The notes under the pieces were generated by a model. That model was given only the letters and a program-made list of their open reading frames with translations. It did not search any database and was not told the origin of the DNA. 6,667 bases of DNA from JAVBKB01 sp031554275 (lineage in GTDB: Bacteria; Bacillota; Bacilli; JARBTR01). Of this stretch, positions 5,588 to 6,667 are shown in pieces. Position numbers and translations under genes: made by a program. The stretch's first letter is position 1, and each line of letters starts with the position of its first letter. Where the stretch lies: positions 1-6,667 of the forward strand of contig JAVBKB010000140.1 of NCBI GenBank assembly GCA_031554275.1. The letters run 5' to 3'.

Positions 5588-5633
5588 GTTTGTAAAAAAA
5601 TAATGAAATAGTCGCGATTTTTCAATTGTAGGG

Positions 5634-5639
5634 TATAAT
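5634..5639 (+). promoter_or_regulatory. Possible -10 box for the PP-loop ATPase gene
   Basis: TATAAT is an exact SigA -10, but the -35 position (about 5610-5616, AGTCGCG) does not match the consensus and there is no TG extension. If used, it gives a leader of about 170 bases before the start at 5819. A TTGACA at 5753-5758 has no -10 at the right distance. Confidence 0.25.
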
Positions 5640-5818
5640 TTTGATGTTGAATTATAGAAATGAAACTACCAGTTCGACTGTTAAAACAAGGCTGTGTCCT
5701 CAAGAAGTGTTGGCGACTCGAAATATTAAAATTATCAGAAAATCTCGAAAGGTTGACAGGAAAACGGGCTATTTTAAAAGCTGAAGGTCGATTGAAATTG
5801 TTGAAAAGAGGTAAGCTT

Positions 5819-6484
5819 ATGAATTTTGTGATGTCATATAGTTGTGGTAAAGACAGTGCGCTTGCATTATTTCGAATGATACAAGGGGGTCACAAACCCA
5901 TTGCATTATTGACTACGATTAATAAAGACCAAGAGCGCTCGTGGTTTCATGGTGTAAAGATCGAGCTATTGCATGAGATTTCAAGAAGTTTGCAGATTCC
6001 AATTATACTTTGTGAATGCCCACCAGAGAGATATGGGGAAGCATTTGAGCAAAGTTTGGGTAAGGCAAAACAAATGGGCGCAGAGGCTTGTGTTTTTGGT
6101 GATATAGACTTAGTTGAACATCGAGAATGGAATCAAGAGCGGTGCGACAATGTTGGATTAGCTTGCTTGCTACCATTGTGGCAAGAGAATCGAGAAGCAC
6201 TTACGCATGAAGTTATTGATAATGGATTCAAAGCATTGATCAATATTGTTAGAAGTGACATCTTGGACGAGAGCTTTCTCGGAAAAGAGCTTTCGAAATC
6301 GTTGATCGCACTGATAAAAACAACAGGTGCAGATGTGTGTGGTGAAAACGGGGAGTACCATACCTTTATTTATGATGGTCCGATATTTACCCGTCCCATC
6401 TCGTTTGAATTAAAGGAAATAGTTGATTTCGGTTCACATAAAGCGATAAATGTTGTGAAAAAGACTATTGAAACAGGGGAATAG
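5819..6484 (+). CDS. PP-loop ATPase of the Dph6/COG2102 (diphthine-ammonia ligase-like) family
   Basis: A cytoplasmic ATP pyrophosphatase, 221 residues from the start chosen here. SYSCGKDS (6-13) is the PP-loop that binds ATP. VFGDIDLVEHREW (92-104) and GADVCGENGEYHTFIYDGPI (170-189) are signatures of the Dph6/DUF71 family, so all core motifs are intact. In archaea and eukaryotes Dph6 amidates diphthine on elongation factor 2. Bacteria lack diphthamide, so that name would mislead here. A role linked to B12 salvage has been proposed for some bacterial members, but nothing cobalamin-related is visible. The reading frame is open back to 5660, which would add 53 residues. I prefer 5819 because AGAGGT (5807-5812) lies six bases before that ATG, the PP-loop then falls near the N-terminus as in relatives, and the extra segment is basic and unlike the family. 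It is divergent from pdaA and stands alone. Confidence 0.88.
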   Translation: MNFVMSYSCGKDSALALFRMIQGGHKPIALLTTINKDQERSWFHGVKIELLHEISRSLQIPIILCECPPERYGEAFEQSLGKAKQMGAEACVFGDIDLVEHREWNQERCDNVGLACLLPLWQENREALTHEVIDNGFKALINIVRSDILDESFLGKELSKSLIALIKTTGADVCGENGEYHTFIYDGPIFTRPISFELKEIVDFGSHKAINVVKKTIETGE

Positions 6485-6552
6485 GCAAACTAATTTGTGA
6501 TTTCGATCGTCTGATTCGAAGATTAAAAAAAAGATGATACGAACAGAATAAA

Positions 6553-6592
6553 AATCTCCCTATTGGCAAGAATTCCTGCCAAAAGGGAGATT
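6553..6592. terminator. Strong hairpin after the PP-loop ATPase gene
   Basis: AATCTCCCTATTGGCA and TGCCAAAAGGGAGATT pair over 16 positions with one mismatch, around loop AGAATTCC. The plus-strand tail is poor in T (CAAATTATATTG), whereas on the minus strand it is ATTTTTATTC. It should end the upstream gene, and possibly serves a convergent gene beyond the right edge. The remaining 6593-6667 has no recognisable gene. A minus-strand frame open to a TGA at 6627-6629 is too short to judge. Confidence 0.75.
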
Positions 6593-6667
6593 CAAATTAT
6601 ATTGTAATGTGGATTTTCAATGCAATTCAAGAGAAAATGAAAACTTGTTTTGTTAGAGGGAAGGGAA

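Noticed and set aside
5660..5818. N-terminal extension of the PP-loop ATPase from the ATG at 5660
   Set aside because: No ribosome site precedes 5660, the 53 extra residues are basic and unlike the family, and a well-spaced AGAGGT favours 5819.
1..6667. CRISPR array, tRNA, rRNA, transposase or phage genes
   Set aside because: No regularly spaced direct repeats, cloverleaf sequences, rRNA cores, or recombinase or phage protein motifs were seen on either strand.

Overview
The window looks like chromosome from an AT-rich, endospore-forming member of the Bacillales. Two proteins point there: a PdaA-type muramic delta-lactam deacetylase, which modifies spore cortex, and a tiny Gly/Tyr-rich YjcZ-family membrane protein with a sporulation-type -10 element. 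Strong AGGAGG-like ribosome sites and stem-loop terminators fit a Firmicute. I cannot name the genus from sequence alone.

Layout. 1-335 has no convincing gene. It holds a roughly 110-bp imperfect palindrome that is one copy of a short dispersed repeat, followed by a plain leader. 336-1028 (+) is the MTA/SAH nucleosidase mtnN. A long, possibly branched inverted repeat follows its stop and probably terminates transcription from both sides. 1295-1471 (-) is the 58-residue YjcZ-like protein, with a sporulation-type -10 and a 19-bp dyad upstream. A second, diverged and inverted copy of the dispersed repeat lies at about 1537-1646.

1761-4546 (+) is a compact three-gene operon: a six-helix DUF4405-type cytochrome b-like membrane protein, an OmpR/PhoB-family response regulator, and a sensor kinase overlapping the regulator by 8 bases. 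AAAATAAGAT is repeated two helical turns apart just upstream of a -10-like hexamer, which suggests an autoregulatory operator. The cytochrome-like protein carries two HX13H pairs suited to two b hemes across the membrane. The kinase has a shortened, degenerate ATP-binding domain.

4547-4804 lies between convergent genes and holds two hairpins plus a protein-like open frame without a start codon. 4805-5563 (-) is pdaA, starting with GTG, with its Shine-Dalgarno sequence partly inside a hairpin. Divergent from it, 5819-6484 (+) encodes a PP-loop ATPase of the Dph6/COG2102 family. A hairpin at 6553-6592 has its better T-tract on the minus strand.

The operon is the most system-like part: a predicted haem membrane protein made together with its own two-component pair, plausibly a redox- or haem-linked sensing unit. 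The other genes look like independent housekeeping or sporulation functions.
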